Shown: positions 33,599 to 43,027 of the stretch, piece after piece
Layout of the letters: every line of letters begins with the position of its first letter
Numbering within the stretch: the stretch's first letter is position 1
Assembly (NCBI RefSeq): GCF_045865695.1
Contig: NZ_BAACAP010000249.1
Location: forward strand, 62,001 to 126,000
Direction: 5' to 3'
Length of the DNA stretch: 64,000 nucleotides
Origin: Scytonema sp045865695
GTDB taxonomy: Bacteria > Cyanobacteriota > Cyanobacteriia > Cyanobacteriales > Nostocaceae
Notes under the pieces: generated by a model
Database searches by the model: none
What the model saw: the letters and a program-made list of their open reading frames with translations, nothing else
What the model was told of the DNA's origin: nothing
Position numbers and translations under genes: made by a program

Positions 33599-34837
33599 AT
33601 GGTTGACCTAGATTTAAAGTGGATACGCGATCGCTTTCCCGCACTCTCCCAAGAGATCGATGGTCAACCCGTCATTTTTTTTGATGGACCTGGTGGGACT
33701 CAAGTTCCAAACTCTGTAATCAATGCGAGCGCAGATTACTTGGTAAAGTCAAATGCTAACGCACATGGGGCTTTTGCTACCAGTAAGAGAACAGACACAC
33801 TTGTGGTATCGGCGCGTTTAGCAGTCGCGGATTTACTTGGCTGTGATGTCGAGGAAGTCGTTTTTGGGTCTAACATGACCACACTCACCTTCACCATCAG
33901 TCGAGCTATTGGTCGGGAACTGCAACCCGGTGATGAAATCATCGTTACCAAACTCGACCATTATGCCAATGTCTCCCCTTGGTATGCACTTTCCGAACGA
34001 GGTGCTGTCATTCGTACAGTTGATATCAATGTAGAAGACTGTACCCTAGACATGAACCACCTCAAGGAGCAAATTAACGAACGAACGCGAGTAGTAGCAG
34101 TGGGGTATGCATCCAATGCTGTAGGGACAATCAACGATATTGCAGAAATCGTAAAACTCGCTCGTGCGGTGGGAGCAATGGTTTTTGTAGATGCGGTTCA
34201 CTATGTACCTCACGGACCCATAGACGTGCGAGCGAGCGATTGCGACTTTCTCTGTTGTTCCGCCTATAAATTCTTCGGACCCCATGTTGGTGTCATGTAT
34301 GCAAAACGCGAACACCTGACTCGCCTGCTCCCTTATAAAGTTCAACCCGCCCCAGAAGAAATCCCTTCATGTTGGGAAACTGGGACTCAAAACTTTGAAG
34401 GGCTTGCAGGAACCATCGCGGCGATTGACTACCTAGCTGAAATAGGTCACCAACTTTTACCAGATGTTAAAAATCGCCGACAAGCTTTAGTCGCAGCTAT
34501 GTTGGGAATTAAAGAATATGAAAAAGAACTCAGCTACAAGTTAGTTTCCGGATTGCTACAAATTTCTGGTTTGACTCTCTATGGTATTACCAATCCAAGC
34601 AGCTTTGACTGGCGAACACCAACTGTTGGAATTCGATTAGCAGAACACACTCCTCAGACAGTTGCTAAAACTTTAGGCGATCGCGGTATCTTTACTTGGA
34701 ACGGTAACTTTTATGCACTCGGTCTAACCGAGAAATTAGGAGTCGAGTCAAGCGGAGGACTTCTTCGGATTGGGCTAACACACTATAACACTGTCGAAGA
34801 AATCGAACGTTTGTTGACAGTAATTAATGAAATATAA
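33599..34837 (+). CDS. PLP-dependent cysteine-desulfurase-like enzyme (class V aminotransferase fold)
   Basis: The 412-residue protein starts at MVDLDLKWIRDRFPAL, preceded by GAGGAG nine bases upstream. The fold-type I features are NAHGAFATSKRTD (54-66), VDAVHYVPHG with Asp198 and His201, and the PLP lysine Lys224 in CCSAYKFFGPHVG. The C-terminal region where SufS-type desulfurases carry their catalytic cysteine (here GIFTWNGNFYALGLTEKLGV) contains none. It therefore probably is not a true desulfurase but one of the desulfurase-like lyases, epimerases or aminotransferases. It lies between the dioxygenase and a convergent reductoisomerase, suggesting an amino-acid-modifying pathway. Confidence 0.82.
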   Translation: MVDLDLKWIRDRFPALSQEIDGQPVIFFDGPGGTQVPNSVINASADYLVKSNANAHGAFATSKRTDTLVVSARLAVADLLGCDVEEVVFGSNMTTLTFTISRAIGRELQPGDEIIVTKLDHYANVSPWYALSERGAVIRTVDINVEDCTLDMNHLKEQINERTRVVAVGYASNAVGTINDIAEIVKLARAVGAMVFVDAVHYVPHGPIDVRASDCDFLCCSAYKFFGPHVGVMYAKREHLTRLLPYKVQPAPEEIPSCWETGTQNFEGLAGTIAAIDYLAEIGHQLLPDVKNRRQALVAAMLGIKEYEKELSYKLVSGLLQISGLTLYGITNPSSFDWRTPTVGIRLAEHTPQTVAKTLGDRGIFTWNGNFYALGLTEKLGVESSGGLLRIGLTHYNTVEEIERLLTVINEI

Positions 34838-34864
34838 CAACCAAATAATATGTCTCCTTTTGTT

Positions 34865-36352
34865 TTACTCCGTTAAGAAGTCTGTAAGAGAAATAGCAAT
34901 TGTAGGTCGTAACTGAGAGCAAGTTGCTAAAACTTGGTGGATTTCATCTGTTATAAAGTTTTGGAAGAGAGTTTCATCTAGTATAGAATGACTATCTAGT
35001 GTACTAAAAGTTTGCTGAGAAAGAATATAATCGAATCTAGATGCCCATTTTCTAGCCCCAATTCTTGCAGTTATGGAACAATTATCAATCATAAAAGCAA
35101 TTCCTTTATGATGCATATAAGGATTGAGAGAATCCACAGCTTCGATAATGGACTCGTTTGCAATTTCAGAGTAGGAATGCCCTTTTTCTTTGAGTAAATG
35201 AAGTTGAGCCATCATTGTTGCAATGTAAATTCCTGCAGTGACAGGATGAATAGGAACTCGATAAGATTGTCTATTAGCACGGACATTAATACCTGTTTGC
35301 CACATAGGAGTACCGTCAATTTTTCCTAGAGGATAAGTTTTGTGACGGTTACTTGCTGCGATTGCACTCCGAATTTCATTTCCAGAAGAAACTTCATCAT
35401 AAATTTCTTGTAAGATTTCCAAAGCAGGATGATAGGCTGCTAAATAAGCTTTCCTGAAGGTGTCTTTATCTGTCTTATCTAATGATTCATACACAGCAAG
35501 AATTCCTTGCTGAGATATCATTTTGGTAATTGAGCCTGTAATCGATTCTACCGAATAAATATAAGCTTCTTCACGAGAAGAACCATGACTTATAAACCAT
35601 CTGTATAGACTTTCTACAATACCGTGAATCGCTCCCAGTAAAATTCCTCTTTCTCCAAAAATATCAGATTTATACTCTGATTCTAGAGTTGTATGAAAAA
35701 TCACAGGCGAACCAATTGCTACTGCCCAAGCAAGAGCACGATCTGTGGCTTTGCCATCAATATCTTGCTCGATAGCAAAGCTAGAATTAATACCTGCTCC
35801 ATTAATTTCTTTACCTTGCTCGTAAAGTCGTCTAACTGAAGGTCCCATACCTTTAGGACAAACAGCAATAACATTAATATTTCTAGGAAAATATTCTCCA
35901 ACATTTTTCAAATACCCCAATAAAAAACCATGAGATAATCCCAATGTACTTCCCGGACGCATTGCTTTAAAAATTTGCTCTTTATTTTCAGCTTGTGCAG
36001 CATCAGAAATGAGAAGAATTAATAGGTCTGATTCGGAAATAACTTCATACATTTCCCCCAAAGTCCCATTATACCGAGTAAATCCAGATTTTTCTGCTGA
36101 TGAAATAGAAGCAGAATTCTCTCGCAAACCGACTTTAACTTTAATATTACTCCCTGTTAAAGAATCTCTTAAATTCTGAGCTTGAGCGCGACCTTGAGAT
36201 GACCAACCAATCACTCCAATTTGCCGAATTCCTTCAAAAGCTTTAGGCAAAAGAGGAAACAGATGTCTTCCTCCGCGAACAATATATTCTTCCGTATTAG
36301 CTAAAAAAATCTTTTCTTTATCAAAAACTTTTGTACTAAAATCTAAACTCAT
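34865..36352 (-). CDS. ilvC: Ketol-acid reductoisomerase, long (plant-type, class II) form
   Basis: The 495-residue protein catalyses the second step of valine, leucine and isoleucine synthesis, rearranging and reducing acetohydroxy acids with NAD(P)H and magnesium. The Rossmann part has RQIGVIGWSSQGRAQAQNLR (about 43-62); later come VIAVCPKGMGPSVRRLYEQG and the knotted domain with SDIFGERGILLG and SLNPYMHHKGIAFMIDNCS. The last segment closely resembles plant enzymes. Cyanobacteria normally use a short form of about 331 residues for housekeeping, so this may be a second, specialised copy. It converges on the PLP-enzyme gene 27 bases away and diverges from a LysR regulator. Confidence 0.88.
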   Translation of the reverse strand: MSLDFSTKVFDKEKIFLANTEEYIVRGGRHLFPLLPKAFEGIRQIGVIGWSSQGRAQAQNLRDSLTGSNIKVKVGLRENSASISSAEKSGFTRYNGTLGEMYEVISESDLLILLISDAAQAENKEQIFKAMRPGSTLGLSHGFLLGYLKNVGEYFPRNINVIAVCPKGMGPSVRRLYEQGKEINGAGINSSFAIEQDIDGKATDRALAWAVAIGSPVIFHTTLESEYKSDIFGERGILLGAIHGIVESLYRWFISHGSSREEAYIYSVESITGSITKMISQQGILAVYESLDKTDKDTFRKAYLAAYHPALEILQEIYDEVSSGNEIRSAIAASNRHKTYPLGKIDGTPMWQTGINVRANRQSYRVPIHPVTAGIYIATMMAQLHLLKEKGHSYSEIANESIIEAVDSLNPYMHHKGIAFMIDNCSITARIGARKWASRFDYILSQQTFSTLDSHSILDETLFQNFITDEIHQVLATCSQLRPTIAISLTDFLTE

Positions 36353-36445
36353 ATGTTCTTCCTCTGATACAATTTTGGATTTTAGATTTTGGATTAAGAA
36401 AGCTTTCTCTTATCCGCGTCCATCAGCTACAGGCTGCGGTTCAAA

Positions 36446-36475
36446 ATTAACCACAGTTGAAAAATAACTGTTAAT
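36446..36475. promoter_or_regulatory. Candidate LysR operator between ilvC-like and lysR genes
   Basis: ATTAACCACAGTT and AACTGTTAAT form an imperfect inverted repeat around GAAAAAT in the divergent gap. LysR-type regulators commonly bind such dyads near their own promoter. The assignment is by position and symmetry only. Confidence 0.4.
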
Positions 36476-36555
36476 TTTTAACATACGGGTTATTTTTTTC
36501 ACTGTCCAACACATTTTTCACAAGCAATTAACACTTAAAAAGTTCAAATCGGATT

Positions 36556-37443
36556 ATGGAACTGAGACATTTACGCTACTTTGTCGTCATAGCAGAGGAA
36601 CTGCACTTCGGTCGTGCTGCAGAACGACTGCACATGACTCAGCAACCTCTCAGCCAACAAATTCGTCAACTAGAAGCAGAGATAGGTGTGCTATTGTTCC
36701 ACCGCACTAAACGTCGAGTCCAGTTAACAGAAGCAGGAAAAGCATTTTTGGAGGAAGCGCGTCAGATCTTGCATAAAGCATCTCAGGCGGTAGAGATAGC
36801 AAAGCAAGTTGCTCGTGGAGAAAACGGTAAACTAACAGTAGGATTCTCTGGTTTTGCTACCTATAGTCTTTTGCCCAAAGTTTTGAGGATATTTCGAGAG
36901 CAGTTTCCGCTAGTGGAACTAGAATTGGAAGAGATGACATCTAGCGCTCAAGTTCAAGCTTTGCAACATCATCAAATTCACCTTGGTTTGATGATTCCAC
37001 CCATACCCGGTACAGAGTTCGTTCAAGAATCAATCCTACGCGAGCCATTGGTCGTAATTTTGCCAGAAACCCATCCACTTGCTACGCAACCAGAGTTAAA
37101 ATTATCTGCACTCGCTAATGAGTCCTTCATTTTGGTCTCTCGCCATCTCGAACCGGGCTATTACGATTTATGTATCAGTTTATTCCAACAAGCTGGTTTT
37201 AGCCCTAAAGTTGTTCAAAAAGCAAGCCAGAAGCAGACAATTCTCGGTCTTGTGTCTGCTGACATGGGTGTTTCCCTTGCACCTGCTTCCATCCGCAACA
37301 TTCATAGAACCGGGGTAGTCTATACAACTCTCAGTCCCTTAAATGTAGAAGTAGAGTTAATGGCAGTTTGGCGACAGGATGAAACTTCTACTGTTTTACA
37401 GACGTTTGTTCGCGTTATTCGAGAAATTAGGTTTCAGAAATAG
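36556..37443 (+). CDS. LysR-family transcriptional regulator
   Basis: The 295-residue protein has the LysR helix-turn-helix at residues 1-60 (MELRHLRYFVVIAEELHFGR, then LHMTQQPLSQQIRQLE). An effector-binding domain follows from about residue 92 (GKLTVGFSGFATYSLLPKVL, later SAQVQALQHHQIHLGLMIPP). The opening resembles the BenM/CatM subgroup that senses small carboxylates. It is divergent from the long ketol-acid reductoisomerase, the classic arrangement for a LysR gene and its target, so control of that gene by a pathway intermediate is inferred. The gene is intact and of normal length. Confidence 0.92.
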   Translation: MELRHLRYFVVIAEELHFGRAAERLHMTQQPLSQQIRQLEAEIGVLLFHRTKRRVQLTEAGKAFLEEARQILHKASQAVEIAKQVARGENGKLTVGFSGFATYSLLPKVLRIFREQFPLVELELEEMTSSAQVQALQHHQIHLGLMIPPIPGTEFVQESILREPLVVILPETHPLATQPELKLSALANESFILVSRHLEPGYYDLCISLFQQAGFSPKVVQKASQKQTILGLVSADMGVSLAPASIRNIHRTGVVYTTLSPLNVEVELMAVWRQDETSTVLQTFVRVIREIRFQK

Positions 37444-37465
37444 ATGATTTGAGAATGTGTCTATC

Positions 37466-38425
37466 TTATATTGTAATCTTACTATCAGCAACAACTAAGT
37501 TACGCCCTTGATTTTTAGCTTGATAAAGTGCTGCATCTGCTCGTTGAATAATAAGTTCGACAGTGCTATCTTCTAATTTGTAACTACTGACTCCTATACT
37601 TACTGTAATTGATATCATTTTTTCATGATAAGAAATAATTAATTTTTCAATATTTTTTCTAATTCGTTCGGCGATTGTTATTGCTGTATCAAGATCGGTC
37701 TCTGGTAATAATAATAAAAATTCTTCTCCTCCAAATCGTCCAAATGAATCTATTTTGCGTAGAGAACTTGTAACAGTTGGCACTAAAGCCTGAAGTACAG
37801 CATCTCCAACAGTATGCCCGTAACTATCGTTAATTCGTTTGAAGCGATCGATATCAATCATAAATATAGAAAAAGCCTGCTGATATCTTTGAGCGCGTTG
37901 AAATTCCATTTCCGCTTGCTTGTATAGATAACGTCGATTCCAAATTCCAGTTAGCGGATCGGTGATAGCTAATTCTTCTAATTCTTTTACTAATTTTCCT
38001 CGAACTAAAAGAGCTTTTTTCAATTCTTCTTGCTTTGATTTCAATTTTAAATGAGTTCGGACGCGAGCCAAAAGTTCAAACATATCAAATGGTTTAGTGA
38101 TGTAATCAACCGCACCTTTATCAAAAGCATCAAGTAATTTTTCTTTCTCGCGATTAGCTGTCAGAAAAATCACTGGAATTTCTGCTAACTTGGGATCGGC
38201 TTTGAGTTGTTCGCACACTAATAATCCACTTATATCCGGCATGATTAAGTCTAAGAGAATAAGATCGGGAACGATTATTTGAACTTGTTCTAGAGCTTCC
38301 CGTCCGCTAGAAGCCAAGGCTGTTTTATAACCTACTCGCCTTAAGATTGCTCCAAGACTTTCTAAATTTTGTTTCATATCATCAACAATCAAAATTAAAT
38401 AATTACTGGTTTGAAACAAAGTCAT
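37466..38425 (-). CDS. Response regulator with GGDEF domain (diguanylate cyclase)
   Basis: The 319-residue protein has a receiver (residues 8-125, Asp59 in LILLDLIMP), a short helical linker and a GGDEF domain (about 152-315). The active-site motif is GGEEF at 232-236, and RKID at 223-226, five residues earlier, forms a product-inhibition I-site. It should make cyclic di-GMP when phosphorylated and be feedback-inhibited. It follows the hybrid kinase block on the same strand after a 427-base repeat-containing gap, so it may or may not share its transcript. Confidence 0.93.
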   Translation of the reverse strand: MTLFQTSNYLILIVDDMKQNLESLGAILRRVGYKTALASSGREALEQVQIIVPDLILLDLIMPDISGLLVCEQLKADPKLAEIPVIFLTANREKEKLLDAFDKGAVDYITKPFDMFELLARVRTHLKLKSKQEELKKALLVRGKLVKELEELAITDPLTGIWNRRYLYKQAEMEFQRAQRYQQAFSIFMIDIDRFKRINDSYGHTVGDAVLQALVPTVTSSLRKIDSFGRFGGEEFLLLLPETDLDTAITIAERIRKNIEKLIISYHEKMISITVSIGVSSYKLEDSTVELIIQRADAALYQAKNQGRNLVVADSKITI

Positions 38426-38852
38426 AAAAAATTTTCCTCAACTAATAAACTATATAATTTTGGATTTTAGATTTTGGATTTTAGATTAAAAAACCTTTGC
38501 CCGAACTAAATTTCTACCTACGCCCTGTCGCAATTGTAATTATTATAAATTGGTAGTAAAATGTGTATATCAAAATTGAAAAAAAAGTCATTTATGATTG
38601 GGAATTAATTTTCTAATTCCCAATCTCTATCCCCTCATCTTTCTTTTCAAGTCAGTCGAGCGCCGGGAAATCCTACGACCTAGTATGAAAATAATTCTTT
38701 TCCAAAGCCCAATGCCCAATGCCCTATTTTCAAGTTAGTCCTTTCCAAAAATCTTTAATGCCAGCTGCACCCTGTTTATACTAGAATAATAAGGCTATTG
38801 AGATGTCCTTTATCAACTGTTTTAACCACAATATAACAAGAACTGAGCGAGA
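38426..38852. other. Intergenic region of about 430 bases with repeats
   Basis: A TTTTGGATTTTAGATTTTGG repeat lies at 38455-38490 (related stretches at 33275, 36370 and 44424). An inverted copy of the dispersed repeat seen at 6240 and 43431 lies at about 38640-38742. GATTGGGAATTAATT-type short repeats are at 38598. No gene is visible. Confidence 0.5.
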
Positions 38853-41150
38853 TTAAGTTGTCAGTAAGACATCTCGCAAAATATTGAGCAATATCCTTGC
38901 TGTGAAAGGTTTTGGCAAGAACTCTTGGATGCGAAGACTTTTCTTTTGAGCTATTGTCCAATTGCTCATTAGCCCACTCGTTGCAATAATTCGTACCTGT
39001 GGATTCATGCGTTGCAACGTCAGAATTGTGGTAGAACCATCCATACCGGGCATCATCAGGTCTATCAATACCACACCGATCTTTCCCTTGTACTGAGCGT
39101 AGAGTGCAAGTGTTTCAATTCCATCACTGGCAGTTAAAACTCTGTAATTATGGCTCTCCAAGGTTGTTTTAGCAATTTCACAGATTGTAGCTTCGTCATC
39201 TACTACCAAAATTAATTCGCCATGACCGTGGAATAACTCTCCATCAGTTGTTGCTGGAGTTTCCGTAACTTGGCTGCTTGGCAAATATACCTTAAAGCGA
39301 CTTCCTTTTCCTACTTGACTGTATACATTCACAAAACCACCGTGTCTTTTAACAATACCCATGGCGGTAGAAAGCCCTAGTCCAGTTCCTTGACCCAAGT
39401 CTTTAGTGGTAAAAAAAGGATCGAAAATACGGTCTATAATTTCTGGTGAAATGCCCGTTCCTGTATCAGCAATAGTAATGACGACGTAAGAACCGACTCT
39501 AGCATCTACGTACATTCGAGCATAGTTTTCATCCATCCAAAGGTTTTCGGCACTAATACAGAGCGTACCGCCATTGGGCATAGCATCGCGAGCATTGACA
39601 CAAAGATTCATTAACACCTGATGAAGATGAGTTGCATCTGCACAAACAGTCCAAAGATCTGACACTATATGAGTTTGGGTTTCTATGGATTTTGGAAAAG
39701 TTCGTTGAGCAACTTGGGCAACATCTAAAAGTAAATGCCGAATCTGAACAACGGTGTAACTCCCTTCCGTTCCGCGACTAAAGGACAAAATTTGCTTGAC
39801 TAGCTCAGCACCACGTTTACTACTATCCTCTAACATCTTTAGTAGTTGCCGAGTGTTCTCATCAACGTTGGGAAATTTAAGAGACAGTAATTGAGCAACT
39901 GCTAAAATCGGAGTCAGAATATTATTGAAGTCGTGAGCAATCCCGCTTGCGAGAGTCCCTAAGCTTTCGAGTCGCTGAGTTCGTAAAAATTGTGCTTCAA
40001 GTTGTTTTTTTTCTGTAATATTTGTACTGACAGTGAGAATAAATTTAGGGTTGTCAACTTCATCAAGTACAAGCGTCCAACGACTTTCAACGATAATCTG
40101 TTTACCGTCTTTCGTGACTTGCTGCAACTCACCTTGCCACTGACCCTCTTTGACTAGTTTTGTTTGTATGTCTTCAAATTGCGGCAAAGTTTCCTCAGAT
40201 TCGTACAGAAGTTCGGCAGCACTCTTACCAAGGGCTTCCGGCGCGTCCCATCCATACAAGCGCTCAGCCCCTTTATTCCAGAATAAGAAGTGGTACTCTA
40301 AATCTTGAACAAAAATTGCATCAGTGGTAACGTCTAATAAGGCAGCTTGTTCTCGGATTTGTTGTTCTGCTTGCTTGCGATCGCTAATGTCTTCTGCAAT
40401 TCCAACAACTCGGTAAGGTTCGCCAAATTTATCTCTGATAGGGAAACCCCGGTCGCGTATCCATCGCAATGACCCATCCGGTCTGATGATGCGATACTCC
40501 TCATCATAAGTCCCTCGTAATGACTGCTCAAAAAAGACTGTCTGCACTCGTTGCCGATCTTGGGGATGAATCGCTTCTATCCATTCCATAAAGTTAGCAT
40601 ACAAGCGATCGCAAGAGCGTCCCCAAATATTTTCGTAAGAGTGACTAGCATAGAGCAGCTTTCTCTCTACGGGATCTGACATCCAGAAGACCATCTCGTT
40701 AATGTTCTCTGCCAATTGACGAAACCGCTCTTCACTTTCCTGTAGAGCCCGTTCCGCACTTTGCCGTTTGTGTCGAGCGAGAACTTCCCGTAACTCTCGC
40801 TCGACTGCAGGGACTAAGCGAGTTAGATTACCTTTTATTATGTAGTCGTGCGCTCCTGCTTTCATGGCAGCAACAGCAATATCTTCTCCAATGGTACCGG
40901 AGACAATAATAAACGGTAAATCTAAGTTTCGGCTCTGGAGAAGTTTTAGAGCTTCTGGGGCGCTGAAAGCAGGCAGATTATAGTCTGCAATTACGATATC
41001 CCATTGTTGGCGATCGAGAGCAGCGTGCATTGCTGTCGGAGTATCTACTCGAACGTAGTCCAGAGTATAACCACCCCGACGCAGTTCTCTCAAGACTAAG
41101 AAAGTATCATCTTCTGAATCCTCAACAATGAGAATATGTAGGTGAGACAT
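38853..41150 (-). CDS. Hybrid sensor histidine kinase (REC-PAS-PAS-HK-REC)
   Basis: The 765-residue protein opens with a receiver (Asp56 in DIVIADYNLP). Two PAS modules follow: about 140-258, with WIEAIHPQDRQRV and SLRWIRDRGFPI, and about 265-380. The phospho-acceptor His406 is in ASGIAHDFNNILTPI, an HDFNN-type kinase, and the ATPase ends in GTGLGLSTAMGIVKRHGG. A C-terminal receiver (Asp697 in VVLIDLMMP) completes it. It is soluble. It starts 12 bases after the Rcp1-like regulator, so it belongs to the same operon as the cyanobacteriochrome-like kinase. A phosphorelay among the three is inferred. Confidence 0.93.
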   Translation of the reverse strand: MSHLHILIVEDSEDDTFLVLRELRRGGYTLDYVRVDTPTAMHAALDRQQWDIVIADYNLPAFSAPEALKLLQSRNLDLPFIIVSGTIGEDIAVAAMKAGAHDYIIKGNLTRLVPAVERELREVLARHKRQSAERALQESEERFRQLAENINEMVFWMSDPVERKLLYASHSYENIWGRSCDRLYANFMEWIEAIHPQDRQRVQTVFFEQSLRGTYDEEYRIIRPDGSLRWIRDRGFPIRDKFGEPYRVVGIAEDISDRKQAEQQIREQAALLDVTTDAIFVQDLEYHFLFWNKGAERLYGWDAPEALGKSAAELLYESEETLPQFEDIQTKLVKEGQWQGELQQVTKDGKQIIVESRWTLVLDEVDNPKFILTVSTNITEKKQLEAQFLRTQRLESLGTLASGIAHDFNNILTPILAVAQLLSLKFPNVDENTRQLLKMLEDSSKRGAELVKQILSFSRGTEGSYTVVQIRHLLLDVAQVAQRTFPKSIETQTHIVSDLWTVCADATHLHQVLMNLCVNARDAMPNGGTLCISAENLWMDENYARMYVDARVGSYVVITIADTGTGISPEIIDRIFDPFFTTKDLGQGTGLGLSTAMGIVKRHGGFVNVYSQVGKGSRFKVYLPSSQVTETPATTDGELFHGHGELILVVDDEATICEIAKTTLESHNYRVLTASDGIETLALYAQYKGKIGVVLIDLMMPGMDGSTTILTLQRMNPQVRIIATSGLMSNWTIAQKKSLRIQEFLPKPFTARILLNILRDVLLTT

Positions 41151-41162
41151 TGTTATTACTCC

Positions 41163-41606
41163 CTAAACAGGTGGTGGTTCATTTATCAAGAGCCAATACA
41201 TGCCCAATTGCCGAATCGCCTCTGAAAACTGAAGAAAATCAACAGGTTTGCGGATATAGCTGTTGCATCCGAGGCTGTAGCTATCGAGCATATCTCGTTC
41301 TTCGTTAGAAGTGGTTAGAATCACCACGGGTAGAAGTTTAGTCCGTTCGTCTTCCCGCAAACGACGCAAAACTTCTATACCATCAACCCGAGGCAATTTT
41401 AGATCTAGCAAAATCACTGAAGGTTTGACACTGATATCTCGTTCGGTATAAGAACCCATACCAAATAAGTAATCTAAAGCTTCAACCCCATCGCGAGCTA
41501 CCACGATTTCATTGCGGATGTGATTGCGCTTTAGCGCTCTAATAGTTAGCTCTTCGTCATCTGGATTATCCTCCACCAAAAGAATTGTTTTAGAATTTTC
41601 GCTCAT
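41163..41606 (-). CDS. Rcp1-like single-domain response regulator
   Basis: The 147-residue protein starts at MSENSKTILLVEDNPDDEEL, preceded by GGAGGAGGT; its ATGA overlaps the upstream kinase stop. Residues 6-140 form a receiver with Asp68 in VILLDLKLPRVDG. The C-terminal extension (FLQFSEAIRQLGMYWLLINE) is the signature of Rcp1/CphA-RR regulators, which are phosphorylated by bacteriophytochrome-type kinases. There is no output domain. The overlap with a bilin-type GAF kinase supports pairing with that kinase. Confidence 0.93.
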   Translation of the reverse strand: MSENSKTILLVEDNPDDEELTIRALKRNHIRNEIVVARDGVEALDYLFGMGSYTERDISVKPSVILLDLKLPRVDGIEVLRRLREDERTKLLPVVILTTSNEERDMLDSYSLGCNSYIRKPVDFLQFSEAIRQLGMYWLLINEPPPV

Positions 41607-43027
41607 GTCTTTACCTCCTCCGGGACTAATGTGAAGTAAAAAGTAGCTCCCCGTTCCACTTCTGCTTCTACCCATATCCGACCTCCATGACGATGTACGA
41701 TACGATGAACCGTTGCCAGTCCGATCCCATTGCCTGGAAAGTCGTTCATATTGTGCAATCTCTGGAAAGGACCAAATAACTTGTGAGCGTAGGTCATATC
41801 AAAGCCCGCACCGTTATCTCGAACATAGTAAATAGGCATACCTTTTTCAGAAATCGTCATTCCAAACTCAATTCGCGGGCGAGGGTGCTTGGAGGTAAAT
41901 TTCCAAGCATTATTGAGTAGATTCTCTAATAACACTCGTAGTAAACGGCTATCTCCTTGCGCTGTTAGCCCTGTTTGAATCGCAAACTCTATCTCCCGTT
42001 TTGGCTGGCTTTGCTGTAATTCGGTACAAATATCACTCGCTAACCGACTCAGATCGACAAGTTCTAAGTACATATCGCTGCGCGTGACACGAGATAGGTT
42101 GAGGAGGTCATCAATTAATTGCCCCATCCGTTGAGTCGCGGCTCGAATTCGCCGCACGTGATTTTGCCCGCTTGGGTTCAGCATATCGTAGCAGTCTTCC
42201 ACTAAAGCTTGACTGAAGCCATCAATACTGCGTAAAGGAGCTCGTAAGTCATGTGAAACAGAATAGCTAAAAGCTTCCAACTCCTTATTAACTGCCTGTA
42301 GTTCTACAAGCGATCTTTGCAATTCCTGATTCAACAATTGAACGGCTTGCTCGGCTTGCTGGCGTTCTAGCACTTTTGCCTGTAGGTCTACTAAAAGTTC
42401 TGTATGCTGGAGGGCTATTGCTAAATGACTGGCTATTTGAGTGGCAAACTCAATTTCTGTTGCTTGCCATTCTCGCGGTTCGCTGCACTGGTGAATACAG
42501 AGCAATCCCCACAGATGCTGACCCTGTAATAGCGGTACGACTAAGTTTGCCCGGACTTGAAATTGAGCAAGAATCTGAATATGACAATCGCTCAGCCCAT
42601 AATTGTAAATATCCGCCACTGCCTGAATTTGACCTTGTTGATAATGGGTTGCAAACTGGTCTCCAAAGCAGCGATCGCGAATTTTTTGAGCCATGGCTGA
42701 CCCAAAAGCTGGATCTACGTCTTCAGAAACAAATTCTCCATCATTCCAGCCTGAATCGGGGTAGAAGCGAAACATCCCCACACGATCTGCTTTTAAAAGT
42801 TGGCGAACCTCAGTTGCAGTCGCTTGAAAAATTTTTTCAGTATTGAGAGGTTCTCGCAGACGAGCAATTACCCGGAACAATGCTTTGTATTGCTCCACCA
42901 ATAAATGTGCCCGATTGATTTCCCGTTCCACTTGTTGAAGTTCTTCTGCCAGAATCTGCTTGAGCATTTGAAATGCCGCTTCATCTCGACATAAGTTTTG
43001 CAACCTTGCCAATACCACTGGATTCAT
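41603..43027 (-). CDS. Cyanobacteriochrome-like GAF histidine kinase
   Basis: The 474-residue protein has a GAF domain (about 50-208) with the marks of a bilin-binding cyanobacteriochrome: the canonical Cys148-His149 in YGLSDCHIQILAQFQVRANL and a DXCF motif (Asp118-Arg-Cys120-Phe121). Blue/green-type photosensors of that class use both cysteines. WGLLCIHQCSEPREWQ is also typical. A coiled-coil linker leads to His259 in SYSVSHDLRAPLRS and an ATPase domain. The N-terminal helix region (1-45) is unassigned. It heads the operon with an Rcp1-like regulator and a hybrid kinase. Whether chromophore binds needs experiment; some relatives bind none. Confidence 0.85.
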   Translation of the reverse strand: MNPVVLARLQNLCRDEAAFQMLKQILAEELQQVEREINRAHLLVEQYKALFRVIARLREPLNTEKIFQATATEVRQLLKADRVGMFRFYPDSGWNDGEFVSEDVDPAFGSAMAQKIRDRCFGDQFATHYQQGQIQAVADIYNYGLSDCHIQILAQFQVRANLVVPLLQGQHLWGLLCIHQCSEPREWQATEIEFATQIASHLAIALQHTELLVDLQAKVLERQQAEQAVQLLNQELQRSLVELQAVNKELEAFSYSVSHDLRAPLRSIDGFSQALVEDCYDMLNPSGQNHVRRIRAATQRMGQLIDDLLNLSRVTRSDMYLELVDLSRLASDICTELQQSQPKREIEFAIQTGLTAQGDSRLLRVLLENLLNNAWKFTSKHPRPRIEFGMTISEKGMPIYYVRDNGAGFDMTYAHKLFGPFQRLHNMNDFPGNGIGLATVHRIVHRHGGRIWVEAEVERGATFYFTLVPEEVKT

